64,000 nucleotides of DNA from Halopelagius fulvigenes (GCF_042662625.1 NZ_JBHSXH010000004.1:186001-250000); one strand, 5' to 3'; positions 33,680 through 43,047 are shown, numbered from the stretch's first letter. The notes: a model not told the origin generated them from the sequence alone. Translations and numbers: made by a program.

Positions 33680-34220
33680 CCGAATCGGCGACTCGACTAC
33701 CCGATTGCGTCCGCCCCGAGGAGACGACTCGCTCCGCCGGGCAGACGGTTCTGTCGGGGGAAACGCGCCGCGCGGGCGAGACGACGATACGAAACGGCGG
33801 AGGCCCCCGTCCGACGAGAGCGACCCCCGGAACGGATCCGAACGAGGGGGCGGACGGAGCGTCTCTCCCGGCCCGACGGCGAACTCGACTGCCACGCGGG
33901 GCGGAAAACCGGACGACGGCGACGCCCCTTCGATACGGGTAGCCGGCCGGCCCGACGAACCGGTCGTCGAACGGACCGTTCCCTCGGCCGACGTTACAGT
34001 CTTACTGTTGTCACAGCCTCCGACGGGGGCGGACGGCTGTGCGATTTGGTCGCACGGATGGAGATTCGACCGGCGCGGACGTTCTCGTCCGTTCACCGCG
34101 GATACGGTCGCCGTCAGGGGTGATATCCGCAGTTCGAGGCGTTCCGTTTCCGTGTCGCCATAGTATCGCCCCGTGCGACGATAGGAAACGGAGGTGCCGC
34201 CTCCGAATCGAAAGAGGGAG
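33680..34220. other. Intergenic region between convergent genes
   Basis: About 540 GC-rich bases without a convincing gene. It holds the inverted repeat GTGCGA-TTTGG-TCGCAC (34039-34055), which has a twin at 59180, and a weak resemblance to the 22-bp motif at 33993. Confidence 0.4.
34039..34055. repeat. GTGCGA-N5-TCGCAC inverted repeat, copy 1
   Basis: Perfect 6-bp arms around a 5-base spacer. The same arms and spacer length occur at 59180-59196. Confidence 0.45.
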
Positions 34221-35090
34221 TCAGACGACCGTGACGGTGTTTTCGAGAATGCCGATGTCGTCTATCTCGATGCGGACGCTGTCGCCTTCCCGGAGGGTGA
34301 AGTCGTCGCTCGGGACGAGTCCCGTTCCCGTCAGGAGAACCGCCGTCTCGGGGACGGTGTTGTGGCGGGCGTAGTAGGAGACGAGTTCCTCGCACGATTT
34401 GATCATCTCGGAGGTGGAGGTGGACTCCTCGTACAGAATCTCGCCGTCGCGTTCGATGGTCATCGTCATGCCGAGGTTCTGCGCGTCGTCGACGGCGTCG
34501 GCGGAGGTGATGCAAGGACCGATGGAACAGCAGCGGTCGTACACTTTCGCCTGCGGGAGGTAGAGGGGGTTCTCCCCCTCGATGGACCGACTACTCATGT
34601 CGTTGCCGACGGTGTAGCCGACGATGTCGCCGCGGTAGAGGACGACGCCCAGTTCCGGTTCCGGAACGTCCCACGAGGAGTCCTCGCGGATTCCGACCGC
34701 ATCGTTCGGGCCGACGGTTCGACTCTCCGTCGCCTTGAAGAATATCTCGGGTCGTTCCCCCTCGTAAACGTCCAGATAGACGTCGGGCATCCCGCTTTCG
34801 GCCTCTCGGGCCTGTTCACTGATGTGGTACGTCACGCCCGCCGCCCACACCTCGTCCGGAACGGCGGGGCGACGGGCCCGGTCGGACAACTCGTCCGCCG
34901 GGACCGAGTCGGCGTCGTCGAGTAGTCCCCGCGCGACGTCGTCGACGCCCTGATTCGTGATGTTCGCGGCCCGCGCGAGGTCGGAGAACGTCTCCACCTT
35001 CGGATTCGCGCTCGTCAGGTCGAAGGCGTCGTCCCCGTCTCGTGCGACGAGTGCTGATCGCTCCGCACCCGATAATGCGTAGTATTGCAT
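34221..35090 (-). CDS. FAH-fold 2-keto-3-deoxy-pentonate dehydratase-like protein (XacD type)
   Basis: 289 residues from the ATG at 35090, supported by ATAATTGTTA about 29 bases upstream; an earlier ATG at 35117 is less likely. RPEIFFKATESRTVGPNDAVG, then DVPEPELGVVL (metal-binding Glu residues), VGYTVGNDMSSRSIEGENPLYLPQ and TGTGLVP define the fumarylacetoacetate-hydrolase fold. This subgroup includes the 2-keto-3-deoxy-D-arabinonate/xylonate dehydratases of Sulfolobus and Haloferax. It is divergent from an aldehyde dehydrogenase (35269); the two would convert a 2-keto-3-deoxy pentonate to 2-oxoglutarate. Confidence 0.78.
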   Translation of the reverse strand: MQYYALSGAERSALVARDGDDAFDLTSANPKVETFSDLARAANITNQGVDDVARGLLDDADSVPADELSDRARRPAVPDEVWAAGVTYHISEQAREAESGMPDVYLDVYEGERPEIFFKATESRTVGPNDAVGIREDSSWDVPEPELGVVLYRGDIVGYTVGNDMSSRSIEGENPLYLPQAKVYDRCCSIGPCITSADAVDDAQNLGMTMTIERDGEILYEESTSTSEMIKSCEELVSYYARHNTVPETAVLLTGTGLVPSDDFTLREGDSVRIEIDDIGILENTVTVV

Positions 35091-35268
35091 GCGTTCAGGT
35101 ACCGGGCACTGCCACATAATTGTTAGCGCCGACGGGGAATCGGTCGGGCGAATCGGGCTGTCCCGGTGAGAGAGGGTGGTTCGGGACGGTCGTTCGTGAG
35201 GGACACCGCTCGGAGCGCCGCACTCACCGAAAAACCCCTAAGGCACGCGGGCGTACGCTTCGGTGCCC

Positions 35269-36711
35269 ATGGCAGCCACGAACTACGTAGACGGAGAGTG
35301 GACGGAGGCAGAGTCGGGAGAGACGTTCGAGGTGACCAATCCGGCGAACGCGGAGGAGGTAGTCGCGGAGTACGCGATGGGGTCCACCGAGGACGCCGAA
35401 CGGGCCATCGAGGCCGCCGCCGCGGCGTCCGAGGAGTGGGCGGCCACGCCCGGTCCGGAACGCGGCGCGATTCTCACGCAGACCGCGCGGTTGCTCGAAG
35501 ACCGCAAGGAGGAACTGACGGAGACGCTCACCCGCGAGGAGGGGAAGACGCCCGCGGAGGCCGAACCGGAGGTCCAACGCGCCGTCGACATCTTCTACTA
35601 CTACGCGCAGAAGGCCGGAGACCACGGCGGCACCGTGAAGGCCGCCAGCGGACGGGGGAAGAACCTCTACACGAAGAACGAACCGTTGGGGGTGGCCGGC
35701 CTCATCACGCCGTGGAACTACCCCATCGCCATCCCCGCGTGGAAGCTCGCACCCGCCCTCGCGACCGGTAACACGGTCGTCATCAAACCGGCGCGACTCG
35801 CGCCCGGCGTCGCGAAGGGTATCATCGAGTGTCTCGACGAGGCGGGGATCCCCGACGGCGTCGTGAACCTCGTAATCGGGTCCGGGAGCGACGTCGGCGG
35901 CGCCATCACGGACCACGACGCCGTGGACGCCGTCTCCTTCACCGGGAGTTCCGCGGTCGGACACCACGTGTACGACGCCGCGACGGACGACCAAAAGCGC
36001 GTCCAGTGCGAGATGGGCGGGAAGAACCCGACTATCGTCTCCGACACGGCGGACGTGGAGGAGGCCGTCGATATCGTCGCCTCGGGGGCGTTCGGCGTCA
36101 CCGGACAGGCGTGTACCGCCACCTCCCGCGCCATCGTCTACGACGACGTGTACGACGAGTTCGTGGACGGGGTCGTCGCCGCCGCCGAGGACATCGACGT
36201 CGGCCCGGGCCTCGACGGCCACGACATGGGGCCGCAGGTGAGCGAGAGCGAACTCGAATCGACGCTGGAGTACGTCGGAGTCGGGCAGGACGAGGGCGCG
36301 ACCCTCGAAACGGGCGGCGAGGAGGTCGACGTCGACGGCGCGGACGGCTACTTCGTCTCGCCCGCCGTCTTCTCCGACGTGGACGAGAACATGCGGATAG
36401 CGCAGGACGAGATATTCGGCCCCGTGCTCTCGGTCATCCGCGTCGAGAACTACGAGGAGGCGGTCGAAGTGGCCAACGGCGTCGATTACGGCCTCGCCGC
36501 CAGCATCGTCACCGACGACCACACCGAGGCGAATCGCTTCGTCGAAGATATCGAAGCGGGCGTCGTGAAGATAAACGAGAAGACGACGGGCCTCGAACTC
36601 CACGTCCCCTTCGGCGGGATGAAAGACTCCTCCAGTAACACCTACCGCGAACAGGGCGAGGCCGCCCTCGAGTTCTTCACCACGACGAAGACGGTCTACG
36701 ACAACTACTGA
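35269..36711 (+). CDS. Aldehyde dehydrogenase, 2-oxoglutarate semialdehyde dehydrogenase type (XacE-like)
   Basis: 480 residues from the ATG at 35269. ITPWNYPIAIPAWKLAPAL, VIKPA, FTGSSAVG, EMGGKNPTIV and GQACTATSR (catalytic Cys), then EIFGPVLSVI and PFGGMKDSS are the ALDH landmarks. It is the partner of the FAH-type dehydratase across the divergent promoter, as in the oxidative pentose pathway (aldose to 2-oxoglutarate) of haloarchaea. Other semialdehyde substrates cannot be excluded. Confidence 0.85.
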   Translation: MAATNYVDGEWTEAESGETFEVTNPANAEEVVAEYAMGSTEDAERAIEAAAAASEEWAATPGPERGAILTQTARLLEDRKEELTETLTREEGKTPAEAEPEVQRAVDIFYYYAQKAGDHGGTVKAASGRGKNLYTKNEPLGVAGLITPWNYPIAIPAWKLAPALATGNTVVIKPARLAPGVAKGIIECLDEAGIPDGVVNLVIGSGSDVGGAITDHDAVDAVSFTGSSAVGHHVYDAATDDQKRVQCEMGGKNPTIVSDTADVEEAVDIVASGAFGVTGQACTATSRAIVYDDVYDEFVDGVVAAAEDIDVGPGLDGHDMGPQVSESELESTLEYVGVGQDEGATLETGGEEVDVDGADGYFVSPAVFSDVDENMRIAQDEIFGPVLSVIRVENYEEAVEVANGVDYGLAASIVTDDHTEANRFVEDIEAGVVKINEKTTGLELHVPFGGMKDSSSNTYREQGEAALEFFTTTKTVYDNY

Positions 36712-36730
36712 GCCCGCCCCTCGGCTCCGA

Positions 36731-36740
36731 ATTATTTTTA
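36731..36740. terminator. AT-rich terminator between convergent genes
   Basis: ATTATTTTTA about 20 bases after the aldehyde dehydrogenase stop, in an otherwise GC-rich gap before the convergent FAH gene. A T-run of this kind can end archaeal transcripts. Confidence 0.35.
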
Positions 36741-36955
36741 CGCCGAACGCGAACGGTCGCTCCGCCGGCAGAACGCACGCGGACGGAGGGGGGCGACGGC
36801 AGTGGGCTGGTTGAACTGATAGTGGCACGCGGCTGTTGGACTACGCGCAACGTTCCCCTCCGACCGCAGCGTGTATTGTGTCACCTATGGACATGAATCT
36901 TCGGGCCCCGTCCGCTCCGGTCGTCAGGGCCGCCGGGGCGGGGCGTCCCGCCGTC

Positions 36956-37687
36956 TTACGGGACGCGCACGTCGTGTTCGAGGACGCCGACGCCCTCGAC
37001 TTCGACTTCGACAGTGTCGCCGTCCGAGAGTGGACCGACGCCCTCGGGCGTCCCCGTCGAGATGACGTCGCCCGGTTCCAGCGTCATGTACGTCGTAATC
37101 TCCGCGACGAGTTCGGGTATCGAGAAGATGAAGTCCGCCCGCGAGGAGTCCTGTTTCGTCTCGCCGTTCATCCGGAGTTCAATGCTCGCGTCGTCGGGCA
37201 CCTCGTCGGGCGTGGCGAGAACCGGGCCGAGGGGTGCGCTGTTGTCGAACGCCTTCCCGCGAATCCAGTTCTGTTCTTTATCTTGGTCGTCGCGGTTCGA
37301 GATGTCGTTCATGCAGGTGAAGCCCGCCACGTACTCCATCGCCTCCTCCTCGGAGACGTTGCGACACTGCTCGCCGACGACGACGGCCAACTCCGCCTCG
37401 TAATCCACCCGTTCCTTTCCCGCGGGGAGGGTCACGGTGTCGCCGTGGGACGAAAGCGCGTTCGGCGGCTTGAGGAACAACAGCGGTCGGTCCGGAATCT
37501 CCATCCCGGATTCCTCGGCGTGTTTCTCGTAGTTGAGGCCGATGCAGACTATCTTCGTCGGGTCGCAGGGCGGCAGGACGTCCACGTCCTCGGGGTCGTA
37601 CGTCTCGTCGCCGAAGACGAGTCCGTCGTCCGTTCGCCGTCCGGTTCTGACGCTCCCCGCGGGGTCGCGGAATCGTACGCGGTGCAT
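36956..37687 (-). CDS. Fumarylacetoacetate hydrolase family protein
   Basis: 243 residues from the ATG at 37687. KIVCIGLNYEKHAEESG, PLLFLKPPNALSSHGD, VDYEAELAVVVGEQ (E-x-E metal site), DISNRDDQDKEQNWIRGKAFD, ISTGTPEGVGPLSDGDTVEV: the classic FAH family seen in acylpyruvate hydrolases and 2,4-diketo-3-deoxy acid hydrolases. In haloarchaeal rhamnose breakdown a diketo-acid hydrolase of this fold forms pyruvate plus lactate (known pathway). That would link it to the SDRs and the lactate enzymes nearby (inference). Divergent from the IclR at 37915. Confidence 0.85.
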   Translation of the reverse strand: MHRVRFRDPAGSVRTGRRTDDGLVFGDETYDPEDVDVLPPCDPTKIVCIGLNYEKHAEESGMEIPDRPLLFLKPPNALSSHGDTVTLPAGKERVDYEAELAVVVGEQCRNVSEEEAMEYVAGFTCMNDISNRDDQDKEQNWIRGKAFDNSAPLGPVLATPDEVPDDASIELRMNGETKQDSSRADFIFSIPELVAEITTYMTLEPGDVISTGTPEGVGPLSDGDTVEVEVEGVGVLEHDVRVP

Positions 37688-37914
37688 GCCCGCAGCGTCT
37701 CTCCCCCGCGACAAAACAGTTCGGAAAGCCGCAGTCCGGCGGCGGGGAAACGTTGAAGCGGACGCGCACCGACGCACCGCGGGGCGGGAACGCGTCGCCG
37801 AACCGTCACGTCCGGCGCGCACGACGATGTCGGGTCGTCCACCACCATGGCCGGAAACACGTTCTGCGAACGTGAACAAACGTTATGTATACCGGACGGC
37901 AACCGGTGTGTGCC

Positions 37915-38679
37915 ATGGGAACGAACACCGCGAACACGATCGGGGCGCTGGGAACCTCGCTTCGAATCCTCGAAGCGTTGAAGGAGAAGGGTAACGCCGG
38001 TGTGACGGAGTTAGCGAACGAACTCGACCTTCCCAAGAGCACCGTCTACAGCCACCTGCGGACGCTCCGGGAACACGAGTACGTCGATTGGCACGACGAG
38101 ACGTACTGCATCGGCCTGAAGTTCCTCGACTTCGGCGAACACACGCGCGACCGGATGCGCATCTACGACGTCGCCAAACCGGAGGTGGAGGCGCTGGCCG
38201 AGGAGACCGGGGAGTTGGCGAACCTGCTGGTCGAGGAGCACGGAGAGGGCGTCTACCTCCTCCGCTCGAAGGGGGACCAAGCGGTCAACCTCGACACGCA
38301 CGCCGGGATGCGCGTCGGCCTCCACTGCACCTCGCTGGGGAAGGCGATTCTCGCGCACCTCCCCGAGGAACGCGTCGACGAGATAGTCGACCGCTGGGGC
38401 CTCCCGGCGCAGACGGCCAACACCGTCTCCACGCGGGAGGAACTCGACGAGGAACTCGCGGCCATCCGCGAACGCGGGTACGCCACCGACAACGGGGAAC
38501 GGCTCTCCGGTCTCCGGTGCGTCGCAGCGCCCGTCACGGACCCCGACGGGCGCGCCATCGGCGCGGTGAGCGTCTCGGGGCCGACGAGTCGGATGAAGGA
38601 CGAGGCGTTCGAATCGGAGATACCCGAACGCGTCCGGAGCGCGGCGAACGTCATCGAACTCAACCTCACGTACTCGTGA
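37915..38679 (+). CDS. IclR family transcriptional regulator
   Basis: 254 residues from the ATG at 37915, with a TATA-like TATGTATA at 37884-37891 in leaderless spacing. HTH region SLRILEALKEKGNAGVTELA, PKSTVYSHLRTLREHEYV; effector domain AEETGELANLLVEEHGEG, LHCTSLGKAILAHLPEERVDE, RLSGLRCVAAPV. It sits between the FAH gene and an SDR and probably controls one or both, and perhaps the nearby pentose-type genes. Confidence 0.9.
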   Translation: MGTNTANTIGALGTSLRILEALKEKGNAGVTELANELDLPKSTVYSHLRTLREHEYVDWHDETYCIGLKFLDFGEHTRDRMRIYDVAKPEVEALAEETGELANLLVEEHGEGVYLLRSKGDQAVNLDTHAGMRVGLHCTSLGKAILAHLPEERVDEIVDRWGLPAQTANTVSTREELDEELAAIRERGYATDNGERLSGLRCVAAPVTDPDGRAIGAVSVSGPTSRMKDEAFESEIPERVRSAANVIELNLTYS

Positions 38680-38800
38680 CTGACCGCGCGCCCGCCGGGC
38701 GGGCGTTCTCAGTTTCTGCGACTCCAAGTTCGTCCGTCTGACAGTTCCGAACCTGTGTGCGACACGAACGTATATCACGGTCGGCGACGCATCGAGACCC

Positions 38801-39592
38801 ATGTCCGACGAGAGTAGCGAACCCGCGTCGTTCACGTACGAACCGGTCACGGTCGACGGGAAGACGGCCGTCGTCGTCGGCGGAACGAGCGGTATCGGTC
38901 GCGCGGTGGCCCTCGCGTTCGCCGAAGAGGGGGCGAACGTCGTCCCGACGAGTCGAACCGAATCGCGCGTCGCCGCGACCGCAGACGAGGTGCGCGAACG
39001 GGGGAGCGAGGCGTTGGAGGCCACCTGCGACGTGACCGACCGCGACTCGCTGGAATCGCTCGCCGACGCCGCGACCGACCGCTTCGGCGGCGTCGACATC
39101 CTCGTCAACTCCTCCAGCGCCATCGCCCGGTCGTCCGTCTCGGAGGTGACCGACGAGGAGTGGGACCACGTCCTCGACGTGCAACTGACGGGCGTCCACC
39201 GCACGGTGCAGACGTTCGCCAACCGTACCGGGGTAGAGAGCGTCGTCAACGTCGCGTCGCTGTCCTCCGTCCTCGGAATCGAGAACCTGGCGGCGTACTC
39301 CTCCGCGAAGGGCGGTATCGACGGCTACACCCGCGCGGCGGCGAAGGACCTCGGGCCGGACGTGCGCGTCAACGCCGTCCGCCCCGGGTTCATCGCCACG
39401 GCGCAGACGGCCGACGCCTACGAGGAGGGGAGCCACCGGTACGAACGCGTCACGTCCCGCGCGCCCGCCGGGCGAATCGGTCGCCCCGAGGACGTGGCCG
39501 GCGCGGCGGTCTACCTCGCCAGCGACGCCGCGTCGTACGTCACCGGCGAGACGATAACGATAGACGGCGGGTTCACCCCGAGCGCGTTCTGA
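38801..39592 (+). CDS. Short-chain dehydrogenase/reductase
   Basis: 263 residues. VVGGTSGIGRAVALAFAEEG, DILVNSSSAIA (Ser-rich in place of NNAG), catalytic YSSAK and GETITIDGGFTPSAF. TATATC at 38771-38776 lies about 28 bases before the ATG. The loss of the canonical NNAG motif is unusual for an active SDR but is tolerated in some sugar-acid dehydrogenases. Convergent with the UxaA-type operon. Confidence 0.82.
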   Translation: MSDESSEPASFTYEPVTVDGKTAVVVGGTSGIGRAVALAFAEEGANVVPTSRTESRVAATADEVRERGSEALEATCDVTDRDSLESLADAATDRFGGVDILVNSSSAIARSSVSEVTDEEWDHVLDVQLTGVHRTVQTFANRTGVESVVNVASLSSVLGIENLAAYSSAKGGIDGYTRAAAKDLGPDVRVNAVRPGFIATAQTADAYEEGSHRYERVTSRAPAGRIGRPEDVAGAAVYLASDAASYVTGETITIDGGFTPSAF

Positions 39593-39622
39593 GACCGAGA
39601 AAAGGCGGATGACGCGGCGGAC

Positions 39623-40735
39623 TCACATCGAGGGTCCGACGCGCGTGATGGCGAACTCCGTGAGGCCGTGTCGCTCCGCGCAGCAGGGGTCGCCGTTCGC
39701 CACGGCGACCAGTGTCTCCAGTAGGTCGTCGGCGTCGGCGTTCGTCGCCTCCACGTCGATGTCGTCCGGAAGCGCCGCCGCCGTGCCCGGGTCGCCGGTC
39801 ACCTTCACCACCGGGACGAGGGGGTGGCCGGCGAGGATGCCGTCGCCGGTGACGTGGACGACGACGTTCGCGCCGGCGGCGGCGAGGGCCGTCGTCGCCT
39901 CCGCGAACCGCGACGGCGCGTCCACGAGGGCGAGACCCTCCGAGATGCTCGCGCGTTCGCCGTACGAGAGCACCTCCGAGACGTCGCGTTCTCCCCACGA
40001 GCGAGTCACCTCGTCGAACGACCGCTTGCGGGCGAACCGACCGACTCGCGTCGCGCGCGGCGGAATGCCCTCGTGTCGGGCGAGGAGTTCGTCCACCGAG
40101 TCGCGGGCCGACTCCTCGGTCATCTCGCGCGCGTCGTCCGGGTGGGCGAGGACGCGTTCGTTGCCGGCGACGACGACTCGACCCCCGGCGGCGACGACGG
40201 CGCGGGCCACGTCGCCCACGAGGGGGTCCGCCACGTCCACCGTCGAGGTGTCGAGGTCGGTGGAGACGACGCCGAGCGTCAGGTCCCCGATGGTGGCGTC
40301 GGAGCGGTCCACGGAGCGCGATTCGACGAGTTCGGACGCCGCCTCGACGCCCCGTTCGACGCACTCGTCGGTGCCGCCGACGCCCTGTATCGACAGTTCT
40401 CGCACCGGGACGTCCCGCGACCGGAGCGCACCCGCCACGTCGTCGCTCTGGACCTCCTCGCACCCGAGTCCGACGACGAGGGTGCCCGCAACGTTCGGGT
40501 TCTGCGCCAGAGAGAGGAACGTCCGCCGCGTCTGTTCGTTGTCGGCCCCGAGTTGGGCGCAGCCGTGATCGTGCGGCGTCGAGACGGCGTGGTCAACGCG
40601 CGCGGCGATGCGGTCGGCGACGATGTGCGAGCAGATGACCGACGGGAGGACGAGGACGTTGTCGCGGACGCCGACGCCGCCGTCCCGCCGAGGGACGCCC
40701 TCGAACGTCCGCCCGGTGACGGAGGGGACGCTCAC
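39623..40735 (-). CDS. UxaA-family dehydratase large subunit, copy 1
   Basis: 370 residues. PRRDGGVGVRDNVLVLPSVICS, STPHDHGCAQLGADNEQTRRT, NPNVAGTLVVGLGCEEVQ and the C-terminal VVKVTGDPGTAAALPDDIDVEATNAD match the C-terminal (main) part of altronate/galactarate dehydratase. Cys and His residues in HDHGCAQ and GLGCEE may bind the metal. Its central region is shorter and more divergent than copy 2 at 41043-42230. Its ATG overlaps the stop of the SAF-domain gene (ATGA at 40732-40735). Confidence 0.82.
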   Translation of the reverse strand: MSVPSVTGRTFEGVPRRDGGVGVRDNVLVLPSVICSHIVADRIAARVDHAVSTPHDHGCAQLGADNEQTRRTFLSLAQNPNVAGTLVVGLGCEEVQSDDVAGALRSRDVPVRELSIQGVGGTDECVERGVEAASELVESRSVDRSDATIGDLTLGVVSTDLDTSTVDVADPLVGDVARAVVAAGGRVVVAGNERVLAHPDDAREMTEESARDSVDELLARHEGIPPRATRVGRFARKRSFDEVTRSWGERDVSEVLSYGERASISEGLALVDAPSRFAEATTALAAAGANVVVHVTGDGILAGHPLVPVVKVTGDPGTAAALPDDIDVEATNADADDLLETLVAVANGDPCCAERHGLTEFAITRVGPSM

Positions 40736-41046
40736 GCCGCCTCACCCCCGGCGGCCGCGCGGTCGCCGCGGCCGCGGGTGCTCTCGCAGTTGTGCGTGTG
40801 GACCCACTCGCCCGGCCCGACGGCGCGCGTCGCCGCGCCGATGACTTCGCCGTACTTCCGCACCTCGTCGCCGACGGCGAACGACTCCAACGCCACCTTG
40901 TGACCGAAGGGAACGTCCTCCGGGAGGGTGACGGTCCGACCGTCGCACTCGATTTCGGTTCCAGCCGAGAGGTCGTCCACCGCCGTTCCGACGTTGTCGG
41001 CGTCGCTTAGAAGGAGGAGGGCGTCGTCGAGAACGCGGCCCTTCAT
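40732..41046 (-). CDS. UxaA-family dehydratase small (SAF-domain) subunit
   Basis: 104 residues: GRVLDDALLLLSDADNVGTAVDDLSAG, VPFGHKVALESFAVGDEVRKYGEVIGAATRAVGPGEWVHTHN. This is the SAF domain that forms the N-terminus of bacterial UxaA/GarD and is a separate subunit here. It overlaps the large-subunit genes on both sides (41043-41046 and 40732-40735), so all three are translationally coupled. Confidence 0.88.
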   Translation of the reverse strand: MKGRVLDDALLLLSDADNVGTAVDDLSAGTEIECDGRTVTLPEDVPFGHKVALESFAVGDEVRKYGEVIGAATRAVGPGEWVHTHNCESTRGRGDRAAAGGEAA

Positions 41047-42230
41047 GCGCCCGCCTCCGCGTCGAGTTCCTGCGGTTGAATCTCGTTGATGGCGAACTCC
41101 TCTAAGCGCCGGTGCTCGGACTCGGTGCGCCGGCCGTCCGCGACGTCCACGAGCGTCTCGAAGACGCGTTCGCCGACCGACTCGACGGACTCGCCGTCGA
41201 ACACCGTCCCGGCGTTGACGTCGACGTTGTTCGACATCTTCTCCCACGTCTTCGGGTTGCCGGTCACCTTGATGACCGGCGCGATGGGGTTGCCGGTGGT
41301 GCTGCCGCGCCCGGTGGTGAACGCTATCACCTGCGCGCCGCCGGCCACCTTGCCGACGACGCTCTCCACGTCGTATCCGGGCGTGTCCATGAGGACGAGT
41401 CCGCCGCCGACGGGCAGGTCCTCGGCGTAGTCCACGATGCCGCGGACGGGCGTCGTCCCGCCCTTCGAGATGGCGCCGAGGCTCTTCTCTTCGATGGTGG
41501 TGAGGCCGCCCTCCTGGTTGCCGGGCGTCGGTTGCGCGCCGCGGAGGTCCACGCCCATCAGTTCGGCCATCCCCTCGCGGGCCTCGACCCGTTCGAGGAG
41601 ACGTTCCCGCGTCTCCTCGTCTACGCACCGGTCCGCGAGGATGTGTTCCGCGCCGATGAACTCCGGCGTCTCGCTGAAGCAGGCGGTGCCGCCCGCCTCG
41701 ACGAGGCGGTCGCAGGCCGCGCCGACAGCCGGGTTGGCCGCGATTCCGCTGGTCGCGTCGCTCCCGCCGCACTCGACGCCGAAGACGAGTTCGGAGACGT
41801 CGGCCTCCTCGCGCCTGGCCCGTTGCGCCTCTCCGTTGAGGCGTTCGAGGCGGTCCGCGCCCTCCGAGAGGGCGGCCTCGGTGCCACCGGCCTCGCGTAT
41901 CGTGAGCGTCTCGACGGCCCTCCCGCCGGCGGCGATTCCGTCGGCGATATCGTCGGCGTCGATGTCCTCGGTGCCGAGTTCGACGACGAGGGCCGCACCC
42001 ACGTTCGGGTTCCGCCCGACGCCGGTCAACACTCGCTCGGTCTGTCGCCTCGCCGGGTCCGGTTGGCTGGTTCCGAGTTGGTGGGGCGTCGCCCGCGCCC
42101 ACGCGCCGGCCTCCTCGGCGACCGCCGACGCGACGGCGGAGGCGGCGACCGATGTGGGGACGACGGCGACGTGGTTGCGGACGCCCACCTGGCCGTCCGG
42201 CCTGCGGTAGCCGCTAAACGTATGACCCAT
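41043..42230 (-). CDS. UxaA-family dehydratase large subunit, copy 2
   Basis: 395 residues from the ATG at 42230. YRRPDGQVGVRNHVAVVPTSV, FGVECGGSDATSGIAANPAVG, ACFSETPEFIGAEHILADR, QPTPGNQEGGLTTIEEKSLGAISKGG, FTTGRGSTTGNPIAPVIKVTG: the full altronate/galactarate dehydratase catalytic domain, including blocks that copy 1 has lost. It probably removes water from altronate, galactarate or a related acid as a complex with the SAF subunit. First gene of the three-gene operon, divergent from the cyclase gene. Confidence 0.88.
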   Translation of the reverse strand: MGHTFSGYRRPDGQVGVRNHVAVVPTSVAASAVASAVAEEAGAWARATPHQLGTSQPDPARRQTERVLTGVGRNPNVGAALVVELGTEDIDADDIADGIAAGGRAVETLTIREAGGTEAALSEGADRLERLNGEAQRARREEADVSELVFGVECGGSDATSGIAANPAVGAACDRLVEAGGTACFSETPEFIGAEHILADRCVDEETRERLLERVEAREGMAELMGVDLRGAQPTPGNQEGGLTTIEEKSLGAISKGGTTPVRGIVDYAEDLPVGGGLVLMDTPGYDVESVVGKVAGGAQVIAFTTGRGSTTGNPIAPVIKVTGNPKTWEKMSNNVDVNAGTVFDGESVESVGERVFETLVDVADGRRTESEHRRLEEFAINEIQPQELDAEAGA

Positions 42231-42344
42231 GGGAACGAGTGTCGATGACGAGCGTGTTAGTCTTTTCGCCGGTGCGACACGCACTACCGCACGGCTTCGG
42301 TGGCGAGCGCCAACCTATTAGTTCGCGACGCGAAAACGGGAGAC

Positions 42345-43010
42345 ATGGCCGATTGGGTAGACTTGACACAGTCGCTCGGTCCGGACTGTCCGACCCGCCC
42401 GCCGAACCGTCCGGCGCCGGAGTTCGAATCGTACGCCGACGTCGAGGCGGACGGGTACAACGGGACGAGACTCCACCTCGACGCGCACTGCGGGACGCAC
42501 ATGGACGCGCCGACGCACTTCCTCCCGGCCGACGAGGCACGGACCATCGACGAGGTGACGCCCGAGGAGATGGTGACCGAGGGCATCGTGTTGGACTTCA
42601 CCGACCTGCCGCCCGGCGCCGAACTCGGGCGGGAAGCGCTGGAATCCGAGGCCGACCGGCGCGGCGTGCGGGCGGGCGACTTCGTAATCCTCGACTTCGG
42701 CAACCCGCCGCGGCCGACGGACGAGTACGTCCGCGAGTACCCGTATCCGTCGCGCGACGCCGCCGAGTTCCTCGTCGAACGCGAGGTGGCCTGCGTGGCG
42801 ACGGACGCCCTCGGCGTGGACGCGCCCGGCGCGACGATAGCGGAACACGTCGTCCACCGGACCCTCTTACCGGCGGGCGTCCGCATCGTCGAGGGCGTGG
42901 CGAACCTCGAAGCGGTCGAACCCGGGCAGTACGACGTCATCTGCACGCCGATACCGTACGCGGGCCGAGACGGGTCGCAGGTTCGCCTCCTCGTTCGACC
43001 GAAAGCGTAG
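42345..43010 (+). CDS. Cyclase/kynurenine-formamidase-family hydrolase
   Basis: 221 residues from the ATG at 42345. HLDAHCGTHMDAPTHFLP is the HxGTHxDxPxHF metal site of this family, followed by GDFVILDFGNPP, VACVATDALGVDAPGATI and PIPYAGRDGSQVRLLVRPK. Members hydrolyse amides or lactones. In a sugar-acid operon a lactone or cyclic-amide substrate is likely (inference). A relative lies at 55602-56300. Confidence 0.85.
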   Translation: MADWVDLTQSLGPDCPTRPPNRPAPEFESYADVEADGYNGTRLHLDAHCGTHMDAPTHFLPADEARTIDEVTPEEMVTEGIVLDFTDLPPGAELGREALESEADRRGVRAGDFVILDFGNPPRPTDEYVREYPYPSRDAAEFLVEREVACVATDALGVDAPGATIAEHVVHRTLLPAGVRIVEGVANLEAVEPGQYDVICTPIPYAGRDGSQVRLLVRPKA

Positions 43011-43047
43011 TTCGTCGTGGCGAGGAGAGGGAGCGTAGCGCCGTCCG

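Noticed and set aside
33660..34163. 167-codon Arg/Asp-rich frame between convergent genes
   Set aside because: Low-complexity composition typical of a chance frame in GC-rich DNA; no domain or promoter.
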